A program made the position numbers and the translations under genes. A stretch of DNA of 42,757 nt from the NCBI GenBank assembly GCA_910574715.1, contig CAJTCH010000044.1:1-42757 (forward strand), written 5' to 3'. This DNA comes from Lachnospiraceae bacterium (lineage in GTDB: Bacteria; Bacillota; Clostridia; Lachnospirales; Lachnospiraceae). Of this stretch, positions 41,147 to 42,757 are shown in pieces. Under the pieces are notes generated by a model. It made no database searches, was not told where the DNA came from, and was given only the letters and a program-made list of their open reading frames with translations. Positions within the stretch are counted from its first letter, which is position 1. Each line of letters starts with the position of its first letter.

Positions 41147-41185
41147 AAAAAAGACCCCTGAAGTTCTGCTTTTCGGGTCCTTTTT
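41147..41185. terminator. Stem-loop with U-tract between divergent genes
   Basis: AAAAAAGACCC (41147-41157) pairs with GGGTCCTTTTT (41175-41185) with one mismatch, and T-rich sequence follows. It lies upstream of the DUF4317 promoter, where it blocks transcription from elsewhere. Confidence 0.5.
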
Positions 41186-41196
41186 CTTTTATTAAG

Positions 41197-41225
41197 TTGT
41201 AAACTCTCCGCAAATATGCTAAGAT
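41197..41225 (+). promoter_or_regulatory. Promoter of the DUF4317 gene
   Basis: TTGTAA (41197-41202), 17 bases, TAAGAT (41220-41225), 35 bases before the start at 41261. Confidence 0.6.
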
Positions 41226-41260
41226 TGAATACATTCTGAGAAGAGGAAGTGTAAGTAATT

Positions 41261-42379
41261 ATGAACAAGAAAGAAGTATTGGAGATCCGCAGGCAATTTA
41301 CTTCTGAAAATTGTGCGGTCACCCGTATCTGCGGCTGCTACGTGGATCATGAAAAAGAGAAAAAGGCAGAACTTAAAAAGGCATTTCTGTCCCTTCCGGA
41401 GGAAGAAGCGTTCAAATATTTTGACATTTTCAAACATACTCTTTCCGGAACGCTTGGGAAGAATCTGATCAATATGGAATTTCCGCTGGATCAGGAATTA
41501 AACGGCGGAACACAAGAATTCCTTCTGAAGCTGCGGGACAGCAAGCTGGAGGATGATGTGCTGATCGAAGAGTTCTATGATAAGGTTATTGAGAATTATA
41601 TTTATGCTGAGAACTATTATATCATCCTGATCCATGCAGTCTACGATATCCCGGGAAGATCTTCGGACGGACTGGAGATGTTCGATGCGTCGGATACCGT
41701 GTATGAGCATATTCTATGCAGTATCTGCCCGGTGAACCTGACAAAGGCCGGACTTACATATAACGCTGAGACTAATAACATAGAAGACAGGATCCGTGAT
41801 TGGATCGTGGAAGTACCCGCGAAAGGTTTTCTATTTCCGGCTTTTCAGGATCGTGCAAGCAATGTACACAGCATCCTGTATTACACTAAGAAACCAGAAG
41901 ATCTTCAGCCGGAATTGATCACTAATGTTCTTGGAAGCACGATTCCGCTGACGGCAGGCGATCAGAAGACAACTTTCCAGACCATCATAAGCGACACGCT
42001 CGGTGAGGAATGTGGCTACGAGGTCATCCGCAGCATTCATGACAATTTGAATGAGATGCTGGAAGAAGCCAAAGAAGAACCGGAACCGCTGGAGCTTTCC
42101 AAACCGGATGTCAAGAAGCTGCTCACAAGGAGCGGAGTATCTCAGGAGAAATTAGAGTCTTTTGATGAGGAATTTGAAATGGCAGTCGGGGAGAAGAAAA
42201 CCCTTCTCGCGTCCAATATCGCCAATGTCAAGACCTTCCAGATAGAGACGCCCGATGTAGTGGTGAAAGTGAATCCAGAACGTTCTGATCTGGTAGAAAC
42301 CCGTATGATCGACGGCCGTCGCTGTCTGGTCATTGCTATTGATGATCATTTGGAAGTGAATGGGATTGAGGTTCATTAA
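41261..42379 (+). CDS. DUF4317 protein
   Basis: This 372-residue cytoplasmic protein starts at ATG 41261 behind AGAGGAAGTGTAAGTAATT. MNKKEVLEIRRQFTSENCAVTRICGCYVD is the typical N-terminus of the DUF4317 family, which is widespread in Lachnospiraceae and has unknown function. Other family-like stretches are FDIFKHTLSGTLGKNLINMEF and ILIHAVYDIPGRSSDG. It is monocistronic, with promoter at 41197 and terminator at 42427. It looks like core genome. Confidence 0.9.
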   Translation: MNKKEVLEIRRQFTSENCAVTRICGCYVDHEKEKKAELKKAFLSLPEEEAFKYFDIFKHTLSGTLGKNLINMEFPLDQELNGGTQEFLLKLRDSKLEDDVLIEEFYDKVIENYIYAENYYIILIHAVYDIPGRSSDGLEMFDASDTVYEHILCSICPVNLTKAGLTYNAETNNIEDRIRDWIVEVPAKGFLFPAFQDRASNVHSILYYTKKPEDLQPELITNVLGSTIPLTAGDQKTTFQTIISDTLGEECGYEVIRSIHDNLNEMLEEAKEEPEPLELSKPDVKKLLTRSGVSQEKLESFDEEFEMAVGEKKTLLASNIANVKTFQIETPDVVVKVNPERSDLVETRMIDGRRCLVIAIDDHLEVNGIEVH

Positions 42380-42426
42380 AATAGAGACCAGTTTTTTGGC
42401 TGTTTTAACGTAGTCTGGAAAATAAA

Positions 42427-42459
42427 AAAGCCCCAGAAACTTTGAATTTCTGGGGCTTT
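42427..42459. terminator. Bidirectional terminator
   Basis: A perfect 13-bp stem AAAGCCCCAGAAA / TTTCTGGGGCTTT with a 7-base loop and A/T tracts on both sides. It serves both the DUF4317 gene and the leftward tRNA-Cys. Confidence 0.9.
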
Positions 42460-42464
42460 CTAAG

Positions 42465-42536
42465 AGGCGCAGACCGGATTTGAACCGGTGAATCAGGGTG
42501 TTGCAGACCCATGCCTTACCACTTGGCTACTGCGCC
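42465..42536 (-). tRNA. tRNA-Cys (GCA)
   Basis: A 72-nt tRNA with acceptor GGCGCAG/CTGCGCC, U73, T arm CCGGTTCAAATCCGG and anticodon loop CTGCAAC (GCA). Its terminator is at 42427-42459. Confidence 0.95.
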
Positions 42537-42757
42537 TTACCGGGATCATTCAGAATCTTGAATGTTCCAACAACGAGTATTATAACAAATCTTCATAGCT
42601 ACGTCAAGGTATAAATTTTTAAAGATTCAGCAAAAATTCAGCATATGTTACTTTTCACACCCACGCCAGTAATAGGCTTTTTAGAAAGTGTTGGTAAATG
42701 TGCTGAAATTGAAAAAATTTTTATCCACAGTAAATGATACGTTTGAGGACAAAATGT

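Overview
The window is AT-rich, low-GC Gram-positive DNA of Clostridia type, most likely from a gut Lachnospiraceae. The pointers are strong AGGAGG ribosome binding sites, TTGACA/TATAAT promoters, an SPQTG sortase signal, a DUF4317 gene, a LUD/PucR pair and a holin-like toxin peptide. About 39 kb at the left belongs to a mobile accessory element that continues beyond the left edge. The right 3.8 kb is ordinary, more GC-rich chromosome: tRNA-Leu, a LUD-domain protein, a PucR-like regulator, a DUF4317 protein and tRNA-Cys. The element's tyrosine integrase (37528-38844) lies against the 3' end of the tRNA-Leu gene, as expected if that tRNA is the attachment site.

Layout. 1-5100: degraded genes, an IS200/IS605 insertion with a row of hairpins, a large sortase-anchored surface protein and a MITE-like inverted repeat. 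5400-7450: leftward genes (lipoprotein, J-domain protein, coiled coil, XRE repressor) and seven copies of an 18-bp operator around the repressor. 7500-12700: a rightward run of small accessory genes. It contains a hammerhead ribozyme, a structured RNA behind it, a 44-nt tRNA-like minihelix, a ParB-like/HNH protein and a serine resolvase with its repeat site. 13200-18900: a putative defence and stability island with a HEPN-like protein, four XRE-type regulators with a shared operator motif, a type I holin-like toxin, a Uma2 nuclease and a Phd/RelE-type toxin-antitoxin pair.

19400-38850 is the core: a TubR/TubZ-like partition pair behind a region with a promoter carrying two LexA-like boxes, a putative replication protein, a CHC2/Toprim primase, a large single-chain RNA polymerase of the YonO/eukaryotic-RdRP type (DVDGD), small regulators, a giant phage tape-measure-like protein of about 2500 residues, and the integrase. 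No capsid, portal, terminase, tail tube or baseplate gene is visible in the window. A tape measure beside a private RNA polymerase, primase and tubulin is therefore an unusual set, and the best candidate here for a poorly described system.

A second unusual trait is translational. The 520-aa replication-like gene, the RNA polymerase, a 62-aa hidden gene, the tape-measure protein and the integrase all have good Shine-Dalgarno sequences, but only ATT or ATA where the start codon should be. All calls rest on reading the sequence; no database search was run.
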